This document shows, piece after piece, positions 53,081-63,160 of a stretch of 64,000 nucleotides of DNA (the first letter of the stretch is position 1; each line of letters opens with the position of its first letter). Source of the DNA: a virus; the IMG/VR virus record IMGVR_UViG_3300025073_000608, positions 1 through 64,000 of that record, one strand, 5' to 3'. The position numbers and the translations under genes are program-made. The notes under the pieces were generated by a model. The model saw nothing but the letters and a program-made list of their open reading frames with translations, did no database searches and was not told where the DNA came from.

Positions 53081-56000
53081 ATGGCATATCAAATATTACA
53101 AGGTATAACAATTTCTCCAAAGGGTAATTATAATTCATTACGCTTTGGAAAAAATTTGGTCAGGGGTTCGTGGCCAACTGCATTTGCTTTTGGTGGATGG
53201 ATTTATAATGCTTCTTGTGAGATTGGTTATAGTTCTTCTCCCACAGAGATAAAATTAAGTATCGTATTAGAGGTTGAAAATAGAGCACAAAATTATGCCG
53301 TATTTGATATTAAAGATGACGATTTAAAATGCGGAGCTGGAGACGGAGGGAAAGAAAATTTATATGATATTGATTTCAATGGGGTAACATTTACAGATTT
53401 CATTTTATATCAATATGATATTGAAATACAAAATGAAACTAAAATCCTCAATGTAGTTTTTAAAGATTATTCTTTAATATTAGATAAGATTTATGTTGGT
53501 TTAATAAAAAAACAAGGAAATCAATTTGTTTATACGTTAAATGCAAATATGGAATTTTCTGTAGTTTGTCCAGATTGTTTGCTAGCTGGGGATAGTATTA
53601 CCATGCTGGGACGAGCTAGTAGAGATTTAGCATTTGGTTCCTATGTTGGAATTAACGGTAAAGTATACGATAACTTCGCTTCTACGCTAAAAGTCTCTCA
53701 TATTTATCGTCAATGGGAACAACTGTTTGAATTGAAAACTGAAAAGGTTACATTTGATTTGAATGGAGGATATTTAATATTAGGAACGGAAGAGGCTAGT
53801 GAAGAAAGATGTGGTGATTTAGCTGGGGTTAGTTATAATTTTAATCAATTATTGGCATCTTTAAGACTAAGAGGATTAAAATTTGATGGTGTATTTCCCG
53901 TTGCTGTAAACGATGCTGATTATATTTATCGTCAAAATTATATAGGTTCATTAAGAGAGGTGTTACAACAATGGTGCTCTGATTTAGGATATGATTTTTA
54001 TTGTAGGGGTAAGTCATTTATTGGCATCAATTTAAATAGAGCTATAGATATCTCTAACATTGTCAATATCGCTGACCCAACAACCGCACTGGGTTCCCAG
54101 TTTGCCATTAATCAAAATACAGCCATTCTTTCTTATAAAGCATCAACTAGTTTAGATAACACATTCAAACAATCTGTTATTACTACAAATACTAGAGCAA
54201 AACAATCAAAAACCCATTCTAAAGCCCCTAAAAGATATATAGGAATTTTGCCGTTACATCCAATTGATTTTAATAAAAAATCAAACACGCCAGTATTAAG
54301 AACAGATGTTTTTGGAACTTGGTTTTGGGATGTTGCGTGGACAAATAGTTTCGAAATTGGACATAATGACCGAGAGAAAACTTTATCCGAACTAGACGGA
54401 AGAACGTTTGGTGACATTGATACTTCTATAGCTTTATCAAGATATGATGAAACGTTACGAGATTTATATTGTCAAGACCAAGCTATTTATGGGATGACAG
54501 AGGAAATAAGGGCTTCTAATTTTAGAGCATTAGGGATGGTTCCATTAGTAGAGTTAACTGGCGTAGATAAATCCGCTGTTATTCAAAAAATTGTTGGTGG
54601 TGGTAATGGGGATGAAATATCTAATATCTGTTTGGACCAAAGATTTTATAAGGTTTATGTTGGATATTATTATTCAAGTTTTAAAGAGGATATTCAGCGT
54701 TGGGAACAAGACGCCGCTAGTTCCATGTATAAATATGGGATAGTTACCCAAGGACTTTTAAATAGATTCCCTTATATGTCGGCTAATCAATTGAAAGATT
54801 TAAGCCCAAGTGAAGGGTTTTATGGAGAAGAGGGAACTTCTTTATTAAGAATTTCCCATAATTGTGAGCCCTCTATCACCCAATATTATCAGTTGAAATT
54901 TGCTCCATTTAAAGATTTAATTTTATATTCAGGATTGTTAACCCCAATATCAGAAGCATTACCAATTGCGGTTGACCAAATTGGAACGGGGGTTTTTCCT
55001 GCTGGATTATTTTATTCAGATATAGACAATGAGTGGGGAACGAGCGTAGAAGAATTTAAACGAACTATGTCATTAAATCTTGGAGACGCATGTGTTCAAG
55101 AGTTTAGTTCAGAAGATAATTTTACTAATATTAATAATGCTATTTCAAAAAAATATCAAGATTGGAATTTAGAGTTATTTAAACCAAAAGCATCTCCTAA
55201 TTTAACTGAATTTAGGGGCGAAGTAGCTTTTGCATTGAACAACTTGCCAGTAGTAAGTGATTTGGATAGGCATATTGAATCTTATTATGATTTACATTAT
55301 ATTTCGCAACAAACTTGTTCGAAATTACATTTATTAGTATTAACAGATACAAGAAGCCATCCAAATGTTTATCTATCTTTTAATGCTCGGGGGACTAATT
55401 TTATAAACGGAACAGTTCTTCAACAATTTATTGATAAAGAAAGAGAAGCAACAAAACGAAGAATAGAGACTAAAACACAAAGCATTTGTGACTTATCATT
55501 ACTACAAGAAATGTGCAATAATCTTTTATCTGGCAAATGGGTAGAAGGAGGAAATACTGACCCGAGATATGGTTGTATTATTGATGAAAATAAAGTAAAT
55601 TATTTTACAGAAGGCTTCCCATGGGAATATTTAATTCAACCAAACTCTAGGGGTCTTCAAATAAAAATTGTAAAAAATCCTGTCAGAAATACGGAAATTG
55701 ATAAACTTATTCAAGCTGGGGCAAACTCTGACGTTTATGGAAATCTTTATTGGGCCGATGTTACATCTAATAGTTTATCTTATACGTCTGCCGAAGCAAA
55801 TATGACTATTATTTATCCAGTTTCGACTAATGCTTTGGGGGGATATCGTGGGGTTTTGCAATCACAGGTTGATTTAGAGCTTCGTTCCCCAGAAATTAAC
55901 GAAATATATGGAGAACCAGTTAATACTGATAATAATGGAACATCATCTATTAAAATATTAAATAATAGTGTTGACCCAGACCTTCCCCCACAATTAGACC

Positions 56001-56329
56001 CATATTCTATGAGATTTTTATCTTATATGACAGTTATTACTGGCGAAACACAAGTTCTAACTACTGTTGAATCTTATCATAATTTTATTAAACAAATTAA
56101 TGGATATGAACTAACTACTCCAATGAAATCAGTAGAATTATCTTTAGCTGGTGGTCCAAGTGATTTTGGGGAATTTGTTTCTTATCTTAGTCCCGATTAT
56201 GGATTAAACAGTTTATCCTTAAGTGTAAGTGATAATGGATTAACAACCTCTTTGTCGTTTTCAGATAGACCAAAAGTGCTACCTCGACAAGAGGCGATTT
56301 TAAATAAAATAATACCAAGGATAAAATAA
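53081..56329 (+). CDS. Large tail-tip/hub protein
   Basis: About 1082 residues from ATG 53081 (MAYQILQGITISPKG); an upstream TTG at 53051 overlaps the previous gene and is unlikely. The segment near residues 270-330 (LRLRGLKFDGVF, YIGSLREVLQQWCSDLGYDFYC) resembles hub proteins in which a short domain binds the tail tube end. The size, the position as third large gene after the tape measure, and mixed alpha/beta composition fit a central tail hub. It shows no lysozyme or NlpC/P60 motif. Confidence 0.5.
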   Translation: MAYQILQGITISPKGNYNSLRFGKNLVRGSWPTAFAFGGWIYNASCEIGYSSSPTEIKLSIVLEVENRAQNYAVFDIKDDDLKCGAGDGGKENLYDIDFNGVTFTDFILYQYDIEIQNETKILNVVFKDYSLILDKIYVGLIKKQGNQFVYTLNANMEFSVVCPDCLLAGDSITMLGRASRDLAFGSYVGINGKVYDNFASTLKVSHIYRQWEQLFELKTEKVTFDLNGGYLILGTEEASEERCGDLAGVSYNFNQLLASLRLRGLKFDGVFPVAVNDADYIYRQNYIGSLREVLQQWCSDLGYDFYCRGKSFIGINLNRAIDISNIVNIADPTTALGSQFAINQNTAILSYKASTSLDNTFKQSVITTNTRAKQSKTHSKAPKRYIGILPLHPIDFNKKSNTPVLRTDVFGTWFWDVAWTNSFEIGHNDREKTLSELDGRTFGDIDTSIALSRYDETLRDLYCQDQAIYGMTEEIRASNFRALGMVPLVELTGVDKSAVIQKIVGGGNGDEISNICLDQRFYKVYVGYYYSSFKEDIQRWEQDAASSMYKYGIVTQGLLNRFPYMSANQLKDLSPSEGFYGEEGTSLLRISHNCEPSITQYYQLKFAPFKDLILYSGLLTPISEALPIAVDQIGTGVFPAGLFYSDIDNEWGTSVEEFKRTMSLNLGDACVQEFSSEDNFTNINNAISKKYQDWNLELFKPKASPNLTEFRGEVAFALNNLPVVSDLDRHIESYYDLHYISQQTCSKLHLLVLTDTRSHPNVYLSFNARGTNFINGTVLQQFIDKEREATKRRIETKTQSICDLSLLQEMCNNLLSGKWVEGGNTDPRYGCIIDENKVNYFTEGFPWEYLIQPNSRGLQIKIVKNPVRNTEIDKLIQAGANSDVYGNLYWADVTSNSLSYTSAEANMTIIYPVSTNALGGYRGVLQSQVDLELRSPEINEIYGEPVNTDNNGTSSIKILNNSVDPDLPPQLDPYSMRFLSYMTVITGETQVLTTVESYHNFIKQINGYELTTPMKSVELSLAGGPSDFGEFVSYLSPDYGLNSLSLSVSDNGLTTSLSFSDRPKVLPRQEAILNKIIPRIK

Positions 56330-58299
56330 TGTTTTTTACTGGGAATAATACATTAAGATTACAAAGGGCAAATGAATTTTCTTTTGCTTTTAATAATATT
56401 CGTGTGTCTGACTGGGGAGAATGTCGTTTTATTTTTTCAGGTTTATCTTTCGAAAAGAATATTTTTTTAAGAAGTGGTTTTATTTTATCTTCTAACAAAC
56501 AAACTGTTTTGTCTTCGTATAATACTGGAGAACCATTTTCGTTGTCTGGCTGGTTTATAAATGATGCCAGTAATAATACTGGAAATATTTGTTACATATT
56601 AGCAAATAGTGTTCCGTTTGTAGAAAGAAATTGCTTAAGACAGACATTAGATGCTATTGGAATAAATGTTGGGGCCGAGAATTTACAATGTGATGTTGAA
56701 GTCTCATCAAGCCCATTTTCATATTCTTTGTCGATGCCAGAAACATTTCGCATTAATGGGACTTTAACAGGAATATATTCTAGTGATATAGTATCTTGGG
56801 TTTATGGACATAGAGCAGAATTTTATAATTCTTTGGAAGAGTCGTTAACTGGAAATCAGATTATTGGATGTTTGGGGACAGGTCAAGAAAGATTAATATT
56901 TAATGACAATGATAGTTCTCAATTAAATAATGAAATTTCATGGAAATTATCTTTATTTGCTAATGAGGGAGAGCAAAATTTAGAATCTTCAACTGAGAGA
57001 AGCGGATTATTCGATGTTTCTATAGAAAATTTAACTGGATTTAATAATTCAAATATTGCTTTTGTTCCTTTTGAGGGAACTTGGTCAGGAAATAATTTTC
57101 TTCATAGTGGGACTAACAGTTCGATTACATTATCTTATTATGCATCTAAAATAGATGGATTAGGAAATATTGATTCTTCGGGTATTCATATTACCGGAAG
57201 AATATCTGGTATCCGTCCTATTGATGGTAATACTTATAGTGGGGTGTATATTACTGGTTTTACTTTAACGAGTAGTGGAGAATATTTAGATATTCCTTTC
57301 GTTAAATTTAGCGGATATTATTATGTTACCGGCATCCAACAAAATTTTAATACTCTTTTATTTAGTAGTGGTTGTACTGGAAATTTGGGTATAAATTTTT
57401 CTGGTATTGGCAATTTTGGGACGGGGGCCACGGGAAAATTACTAACAACAAGAGTTTTATTTCAAGATGTGTATGGTTCGGGTAATCAATACTTTTATGT
57501 AGTTAATGGTTATTCAGGAATAGGTGTTGGTTCTGGATATACTCAGGCTCCAAGAGCAATTATTAATACGGGGGAATGGGGAACTGGATGTTTTGATATT
57601 CCATTAAAATCTGGATATAATGAGGGTTGGTTTTCCCCATTTAATACTTATGGAGCTATTGATATTGCTGCGGGCTATTTAACTGGAGAAGTATTATATA
57701 CTACTGGCACTTTTGGAACAGGAATAACGGGTTATAAAGTAACAGGTATTGATATTACAAATTTAGGTTCGGGATATTCTTCTGGTTTACGACCAATCAT
57801 GAATTTCGAACGAAATTCATTGACAGATACTTATACTGGACAAAATGCCTCTGGGACTCTTCAGATGAGGTTTACAGGGTCAGGGGGTGCTTATAATTTT
57901 TGGAATAAGTGGTCTATTTTTACAGGATTAATGGGAGAAACCCCACAATTATATTATTCTGTTGCCTCTCCCATATTATTTGCTTTTGAACTCCCCCCAG
58001 AGGAAAATTATTTTAATATCAAATTAGTATTTAATGGATTAGATATTACAGAAGAAATGGGTATTAATTTATCATTAGGATTTAATTCAAATTCTATTAC
58101 AAACGTTATATCCGGTTTACGTTCTTATTCAACAGACCCGTATAGCTTAAAAAAAAAGCGTAATGATTTAACAGGAATTTATTCAGAAGGAAATGACCTC
58201 GGATTTTTATTAACACAAGGAGAACTCGATTCGGTTTATAGTTCTGAGGCTTATACAAATAATCCTTGGACTGTCTCTTTGGGAGATTTAGATTTTTAA
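56329..58299 (+). CDS. Tail-tip structural protein
   Basis: A 656-residue, strand-rich protein with many TG/SG turns; the ATG overlaps the preceding stop by one base. Residues about 365-500 contain repeated Gly-rich elements (GIGVGSGYTQAPRAIINTGE, VTGIDITNLGSGYSSGLRPI). The pattern GSGYxxxxRxIxN is frequent in phage fibre and baseplate beta-prism or spiral domains. Possibly a tail fibre attached at the tip. Confidence 0.5.
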   Translation: MFFTGNNTLRLQRANEFSFAFNNIRVSDWGECRFIFSGLSFEKNIFLRSGFILSSNKQTVLSSYNTGEPFSLSGWFINDASNNTGNICYILANSVPFVERNCLRQTLDAIGINVGAENLQCDVEVSSSPFSYSLSMPETFRINGTLTGIYSSDIVSWVYGHRAEFYNSLEESLTGNQIIGCLGTGQERLIFNDNDSSQLNNEISWKLSLFANEGEQNLESSTERSGLFDVSIENLTGFNNSNIAFVPFEGTWSGNNFLHSGTNSSITLSYYASKIDGLGNIDSSGIHITGRISGIRPIDGNTYSGVYITGFTLTSSGEYLDIPFVKFSGYYYVTGIQQNFNTLLFSSGCTGNLGINFSGIGNFGTGATGKLLTTRVLFQDVYGSGNQYFYVVNGYSGIGVGSGYTQAPRAIINTGEWGTGCFDIPLKSGYNEGWFSPFNTYGAIDIAAGYLTGEVLYTTGTFGTGITGYKVTGIDITNLGSGYSSGLRPIMNFERNSLTDTYTGQNASGTLQMRFTGSGGAYNFWNKWSIFTGLMGETPQLYYSVASPILFAFELPPEENYFNIKLVFNGLDITEEMGINLSLGFNSNSITNVISGLRSYSTDPYSLKKKRNDLTGIYSEGNDLGFLLTQGELDSVYSSEAYTNNPWTVSLGDLDF

Positions 58300-58300
58300 T

Positions 58301-59215
58301 ATGTCAGACAATACAGAAAAAATTAAAACTAGAAATAACGAAAAAGCTGAAATAAAAGAAGCTCGCGTTATTGCTAATTATGGTGACCCTGGCCTTGATG
58401 AAGATTATCATTTTGACATTCTTAGCAGATATGTTATTGTAATGATTGAGTCTGTAGATAGAATTTTAACAGCCGATTCCTGGCCATGGACATTAGCTGT
58501 CGTTAAGCGTCCAGAACATTTATGGATTAATGTAGAGGGAGCCCTTACTACCCCAACAGAGCAAAGAAGGTCTGATGCACTTGGTAATGTAAGTATTGGA
58601 TTAGCTGGAAACTATAGCACTTCATCTATAGCCAGAATAAATAATCCATATTATTTAGGGGAAACTATTAAAATTAAAAAACTTCCAAAAGCATTAACCC
58701 CAGCGAATAGTGATATTTTTTTATCTCGCGAAGCAGTTTTTTCCCCAAATATTACATATGGAACATGGCACTCAGAGGGTTCGACTCTTCCATATTTTGC
58801 CGGAAACAGCGATAGAATATTAGCTTTAAGACAAAAAACCATAGAACCATACGAGGGCTCTAATGGATATTATCGTTGTTTTTTGCAGAAGTATCAATAT
58901 GAAGCATTTGCATTATCTATCAATTCTTCGAATAGTAGCAAAAGCGAAATATTAACGAAAGTGTTTTCGAGAACATGGGGAGGGGTGACTCCGGTTTATT
59001 CTTCAAATGGGGGATATCTATTTTATAATTATCCATATATTACATTGGCGGCAATAGATTACGAAGATATTAATATAGATAATAAACAACGAAGTGCTAC
59101 TAATGAATGTATTCCTTTAGTTATTACTACTCCAAATCAGTTTCCGACAGCAAAAACAAGGGCTGTAGGAACTATTTCCTACAACCCTACATATTCTAAT
59201 ATTGTTCGCGGATAG
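58301..59215 (+). CDS. Last gene of the tail operon, unknown virion protein
   Basis: A 304-residue alpha/beta protein with a charged N-terminal helix (TEKIKTRNNEKAEIKEARVI) and a Trp/Pro-rich core (SWPWTLAVVKRPEHLWI). It closes the plus-strand region and ends 1 base before a converging gene. No hairpin terminator is visible at the junction. No family recognised. Confidence 0.5.
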   Translation: MSDNTEKIKTRNNEKAEIKEARVIANYGDPGLDEDYHFDILSRYVIVMIESVDRILTADSWPWTLAVVKRPEHLWINVEGALTTPTEQRRSDALGNVSIGLAGNYSTSSIARINNPYYLGETIKIKKLPKALTPANSDIFLSREAVFSPNITYGTWHSEGSTLPYFAGNSDRILALRQKTIEPYEGSNGYYRCFLQKYQYEAFALSINSSNSSKSEILTKVFSRTWGGVTPVYSSNGGYLFYNYPYITLAAIDYEDINIDNKQRSATNECIPLVITTPNQFPTAKTRAVGTISYNPTYSNIVRG

Positions 59216-59216
59216 A

Positions 59217-60008
59217 TTATTTTTTTTCTTCTGCTTGAGCTTCGGCAACTTTAGTTTTAATACGAGCTATTAATTCTAATTGCTTAAATTTTGGAATATC
59301 ATAAATAGATTGAAATAATGATGCTCCCTCTACATTTTCAGCAACAAGTTTTTCTTTGACTTTTGCGAAGGAAATTCCATATTTTTCCATAGTATCTTTT
59401 AAAAGAGTCGATGCTGGGTCTTCTTCAAAAGCGACTGTTCCACCGATTTCTTCTTGAGATACGATATTAATTTTAAGAAAATTTCTAACACAACGGACAA
59501 AAGCTCTATTTTCTGCTATAGGACCAAGAAAATTCTGCCCAAAATTGGTCGTATTTCTTGGATGAGCATCTCCAATAGCAGAAAAAGTAATAGGTCGATT
59601 TTCTGTTTCATAATTTGCTATCCAATCAATGGAACAAACAGCAATAACATATTCTGGTGTTGGGCTGCTAACGACATATTTAACAGAAGTAAATCCTCGA
59701 CATTGAGCTAATTCTTTAATTCCGCCTAATAGGATTAGAAGTTCTTTATCATCTAATCCTTCGATTGACGGTGGAACTGGTTTATTTCGTTTTTCAAAAA
59801 TTTGTTTGTTCGGAACCAGAAACTCTGGTTTTATCATTTTCCTCCAATTAATAGTATTATCAGGATTAAATATATAGTTATTCCCAATAATTAGTCCAGC
59901 ATCATTTCTTGAAATGACGGCTGGAGGAATCCAGCCTATGACTCTATCTGGTTTAAGAGGGTCTAAAACGGGGGCGTTTGTTAATTGATTATCTGGAGAA
60001 TTATTCAT
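59217..60008 (-). CDS. Possible Rad52-like single-strand annealing protein
   Basis: A 263-residue protein. Residues 144-190 contain SAIGDAHPRN, a gap, then AENRAFVRCVRNFLKI and SQEEIGG. The order G-D-A-x-P-x-N followed by an A-E-x-R-A-x-x-R-x-x-R helix is reminiscent of Rad52/DdrA-type annealing proteins of phages (AETxAIxRALRxxLGI). The preceding strand segment (TSVKYVVSSPTPEYVIAVCSIDW) would form the beta-sheet of that fold. The C-terminus is an acidic/basic helix (AEAQAEEKK). The call is by pattern only; an unrelated DNA-binding protein is possible. Confidence 0.35.
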   Translation of the reverse strand: MNNSPDNQLTNAPVLDPLKPDRVIGWIPPAVISRNDAGLIIGNNYIFNPDNTINWRKMIKPEFLVPNKQIFEKRNKPVPPSIEGLDDKELLILLGGIKELAQCRGFTSVKYVVSSPTPEYVIAVCSIDWIANYETENRPITFSAIGDAHPRNTTNFGQNFLGPIAENRAFVRCVRNFLKINIVSQEEIGGTVAFEEDPASTLLKDTMEKYGISFAKVKEKLVAENVEGASLFQSIYDIPKFKQLELIARIKTKVAEAQAEEKK

Positions 60009-60020
60009 AGACTTATGATA

Positions 60021-61226
60021 TCAAGTAGTTATTGGAGTGTCAAGTTTTTCTACTATTGTATAGAAATCTAAATCTCTCCAAAATAATGGGGAATCTACAG
60101 CTTTTTGATATTCTTGATTATTTTGAGAAGGTGTATTATTATCTAAAGCTGAAAAGGAATAGAAAATTTGCCCTTGAGAAATAACAATTTTACTTGATTT
60201 AAAATATAATTTGTCTATTTTAGGAAGTAATTCTTGTCTGATTTTTTCATTAATTACCCCTGTTCTGGTAATTGGACCAAATTCATAGTAATTAATTTTT
60301 TTAGGTAATAGTTTGTCATCTGGCAATTCAGAAGATAAAACTATTGGAATTCCGATAGATATAACGTTTCTTACGAATTCTATATCATCATATTCTGGAA
60401 TCTTATATACTATTGTCGGAATATTTCCTTTAAAATAACGTAATAGGTTTAAATTTATTGGCTTATCTGTAACTAAAATTGCCTTTTTAAGATAATTTAA
60501 ATGATGAGCAAGAAGCTGCTCATCTAAAAATTTATCTATTCGAACCTCTACTGGAGAATCAGGATTTCCTATATTTGATGGATGATTAGGAATTAGCTCT
60601 CGGATAAGAACATTAGAATACCTATCCCCTAAATGAACGGTCTGTATTGGTAAAACGAAATTAATATTTAATAATTTTAATATTGCGTTAGCTATTTCTT
60701 CAGGTAAGATTTTATTAATTGATTTAGGATTCTCTTGTAATGCATAAGAGGGCTTTTTATTTCCAACTCTTTCATAACATTTAAATAAAATCGTTTTATC
60801 TTTAGAACTAAAATATGGGCCAGCTATTTCTGGACGAGTTGAACTATATAATGCGACAATCGGAATATCATAATGAGAGCCCAAATGAATACCAAAACTA
60901 TCAGGACCAAAATGTAATAAAGAACCCTTCATTAAATATGCTAATTGATTAATAGATGTCGCCCCTCTAAGGTCAACTACTCTTCCATAGGGAGCTTCAT
61001 AAGGAAGTCCAACTTGTAATATAGAAATATTATTCTTTAATAGGATAGGATAAATCATGTCAATGACATCTTGCCAATAAGAATAATTTTTAGCGTCTAT
61101 ATTTTGCTGGGATTGAGCCTGAAAAGTAATATATTTCTCTATCGGAATAGGAAAAAACGTTTCATAAATGAATGGTTTATGAATTTTAGCTCCACACTGT
61201 AAAGCGTATGTTTCTACAAGATGCAT
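60021..61226 (-). CDS. C-terminal half of a GT9-type glycosyltransferase plus extra domain
   Basis: A 401-residue protein. It begins MHLVETYALQCG, which is where the second half of GT9 (heptosyltransferase family) enzymes starts, and continues with SINQLAYLMKGSLLHFGPDS, GIHLGS and IPIVALYSSTRPEIAGP, the donor-binding D-S-x-x-x-H region of that family. The matching N-terminal half is the end of the upstream gene, in the same frame, separated by TAA and three codons. Residues about 200-401 form another domain (KKAILVTDKPINLNLLRYF) that I do not recognise. It may work only together with the upstream product. Confidence 0.7.
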   Translation of the reverse strand: MHLVETYALQCGAKIHKPFIYETFFPIPIEKYITFQAQSQQNIDAKNYSYWQDVIDMIYPILLKNNISILQVGLPYEAPYGRVVDLRGATSINQLAYLMKGSLLHFGPDSFGIHLGSHYDIPIVALYSSTRPEIAGPYFSSKDKTILFKCYERVGNKKPSYALQENPKSINKILPEEIANAILKLLNINFVLPIQTVHLGDRYSNVLIRELIPNHPSNIGNPDSPVEVRIDKFLDEQLLAHHLNYLKKAILVTDKPINLNLLRYFKGNIPTIVYKIPEYDDIEFVRNVISIGIPIVLSSELPDDKLLPKKINYYEFGPITRTGVINEKIRQELLPKIDKLYFKSSKIVISQGQIFYSFSALDNNTPSQNNQEYQKAVDSPLFWRDLDFYTIVEKLDTPITT

Positions 61227-61235
61227 AAGGTTTCT

Positions 61236-63158
61236 TTATTTTAAATTTAAATCAAGTTTATCTTCTCCACCATGATAGTAGGCGATATATCTTTGAGTAA
61301 GAGCATGGGGTAAATATGCGACATTAAAATATCCATTATGAGAAGAGTTTCCCTCAAGCCAAGTTAAGTTTTCCATCATAGGATGATAATCAAGGCATTT
61401 ATCCACAAACGGATTAGCAATTAAAATATCTTTAAATTGGGGCTTTGTCGCAACATATAAGGCCCAATCTGGGTAACGGTCCTTAATAGATTTAAAAATA
61501 GAAGTCGTTAAAAACACATCTCCAGCACTCTCGGGCATAACAACTAATACTCTTCCTTTATCTTCTTTATTTAAAAGACAATCAAAAGTAAGGGGAGCAA
61601 TTTGATTTTTTTGATTTTCAACGGTAGCTGTATGTCTAAAGAATTTTTCTATTTCTATCCTTGGGACGCCTTCTTTTATGCGAGCTATCCAATGTAAAAA
61701 ACCTGGGTCGTCTTTACCAATAGGCATCTTTAATATGTTGTGATACATATGAATTAGCCAATCCCCATCATCTTTAATCTCAGGGATGGCTGCCTCTGGA
61801 TTTTTTGCAGGAACATCTTCGATAAAACAAGAATCTTCGGCAAATGGAGCTGATTCAATAAATTCTTCTATTTGTTTTCCAATTATCTCTGTTGCGAAAT
61901 TATCTATCGCCCATTGCCTAGATTTCTTTTCTAGTTCTCTTTTATTTTGGGGTTTTAATTTAAATACTTTTTCTAATTGTTTGGCTATTGAAGCTGGATA
62001 TGTAGAAGCCTTAATAAATTGAGTTCCTGGTTCTCTATATTCCGACCATTCTAATGGAAAAGACCCAGATTCTTCTACGCACAAATCTTCTCCGCAACTA
62101 TAATTAGTAACCAAAGTTATCAATTCAGCCAATTTTGCTTCTTGGACAGGGATTTCTTGTCCCCCACTAGTAAATGGATGGCAGTAAACATCCATAAGAT
62201 TATATACTTCATTTAATTCTTGCTCAGAAATACCAAATGAAGGATGAGTAGTTATTTGTGACTTAGCAGTTCGACAATGAGGACAATCTTGTTCTGTTGC
62301 TAATGGAGATTTTATTTCGTATTTTTTACAAGAACGACAAACAAAAGTCGTAAGAACGTTTTCTTTTTTAATTTCGTTTTCGTCTAAAAGTTTTGGAATA
62401 TCCCAACCCTCTGTCCAGTTCGTATGTAATAAGAGTTTAGTTTTAATTTGAGGGTTTCTGTCAATAAATAATTTATAACCCTGTAAAAGGTTAGGAACCG
62501 ATTTCCTTAATTGGTTTCTAAACACAAAACCAATAACCCAAGTATTTTCATTAATATTATGTTGTTTTCGAAGACTTTTCCTATTTTCCTCAGATAATCT
62601 ATAAAATAATTTCGTAGCTAACGCTCCACGAATTGTTTTGACATGTTTATGTCCCATTTTGTGAAGGTCTTGCGTAGCGAAGTCAGCCCAAGACCAAAAA
62701 TGTTTAATTTTAGAAGCTACTTCAACAGCTTTTGGAAGAATAGGGCGAGAATCTAACGTCGTCCATAAAGCGGCAGTAATTTTAGGAAACCATGCTTTTT
62801 CGGCGCAGAAATCAATTCCCCAAATATCTTGAATAGCAATAAATACATCTGGTTTTTCGCTTTTAACCGCAGCGTCTACCGAGAAAGCTCCGTATCCAGC
62901 CATTCTATCTATATTTTCCCAAGCCCTTGGGTCATTTTGCTTTTTTATTTCTTCTAATTGTGGCGGGAAAACAGTTGGGAGAGTTTTCCATGGGGTGCGC
63001 GATAAATCTGGAGAATTAACTGCGCCAACAGCCAAATTAACTAATTCATATTTATTGGTTAAATATAAATACTCCAATAAAGCTCTTGCATTTCTTCCAA
63101 AACCTGTTTTAGCTAACGGGTGGTCCGTTAGGATTAGAACCTTTTTTTTGCGACTCAT
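61236..63158 (-). CDS. Multidomain glycosyltransferase: GT4-like, Zn ribbon, DUF4214-like, GT9 N-half
   Basis: A 640-residue protein. Residues 1-430 form a GT-B fold of GT4 type (VLILTDHPLAKTGFGRNARALL; donor-side LMDVYCHPFTSGGQEIPVQEA). A zinc ribbon, C-x2-C-x14-C-x2-C, is inserted at 274-295. Residues 466-512 (DWLIHMYHNILKMPIGKDDP, then HWIARIKEGVPR) match the DUF4214 pattern found in surface-polysaccharide and phage proteins. Residues 535-640 (RVLVVMPESAGDVFLTTSIF, KSIKDRYPDWALYVATKP, NPFVDKCLDY) are the N-terminal Rossmann half of GT9. The protein stops at TAA in the middle of the GT9 fold. It may modify host surface glycans, phage DNA or virion proteins; the target is unknown. Confidence 0.8.
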   Translation of the reverse strand: MSRKKKVLILTDHPLAKTGFGRNARALLEYLYLTNKYELVNLAVGAVNSPDLSRTPWKTLPTVFPPQLEEIKKQNDPRAWENIDRMAGYGAFSVDAAVKSEKPDVFIAIQDIWGIDFCAEKAWFPKITAALWTTLDSRPILPKAVEVASKIKHFWSWADFATQDLHKMGHKHVKTIRGALATKLFYRLSEENRKSLRKQHNINENTWVIGFVFRNQLRKSVPNLLQGYKLFIDRNPQIKTKLLLHTNWTEGWDIPKLLDENEIKKENVLTTFVCRSCKKYEIKSPLATEQDCPHCRTAKSQITTHPSFGISEQELNEVYNLMDVYCHPFTSGGQEIPVQEAKLAELITLVTNYSCGEDLCVEESGSFPLEWSEYREPGTQFIKASTYPASIAKQLEKVFKLKPQNKRELEKKSRQWAIDNFATEIIGKQIEEFIESAPFAEDSCFIEDVPAKNPEAAIPEIKDDGDWLIHMYHNILKMPIGKDDPGFLHWIARIKEGVPRIEIEKFFRHTATVENQKNQIAPLTFDCLLNKEDKGRVLVVMPESAGDVFLTTSIFKSIKDRYPDWALYVATKPQFKDILIANPFVDKCLDYHPMMENLTWLEGNSSHNGYFNVAYLPHALTQRYIAYYHGGEDKLDLNLK

Positions 63159-63160
63159 AA

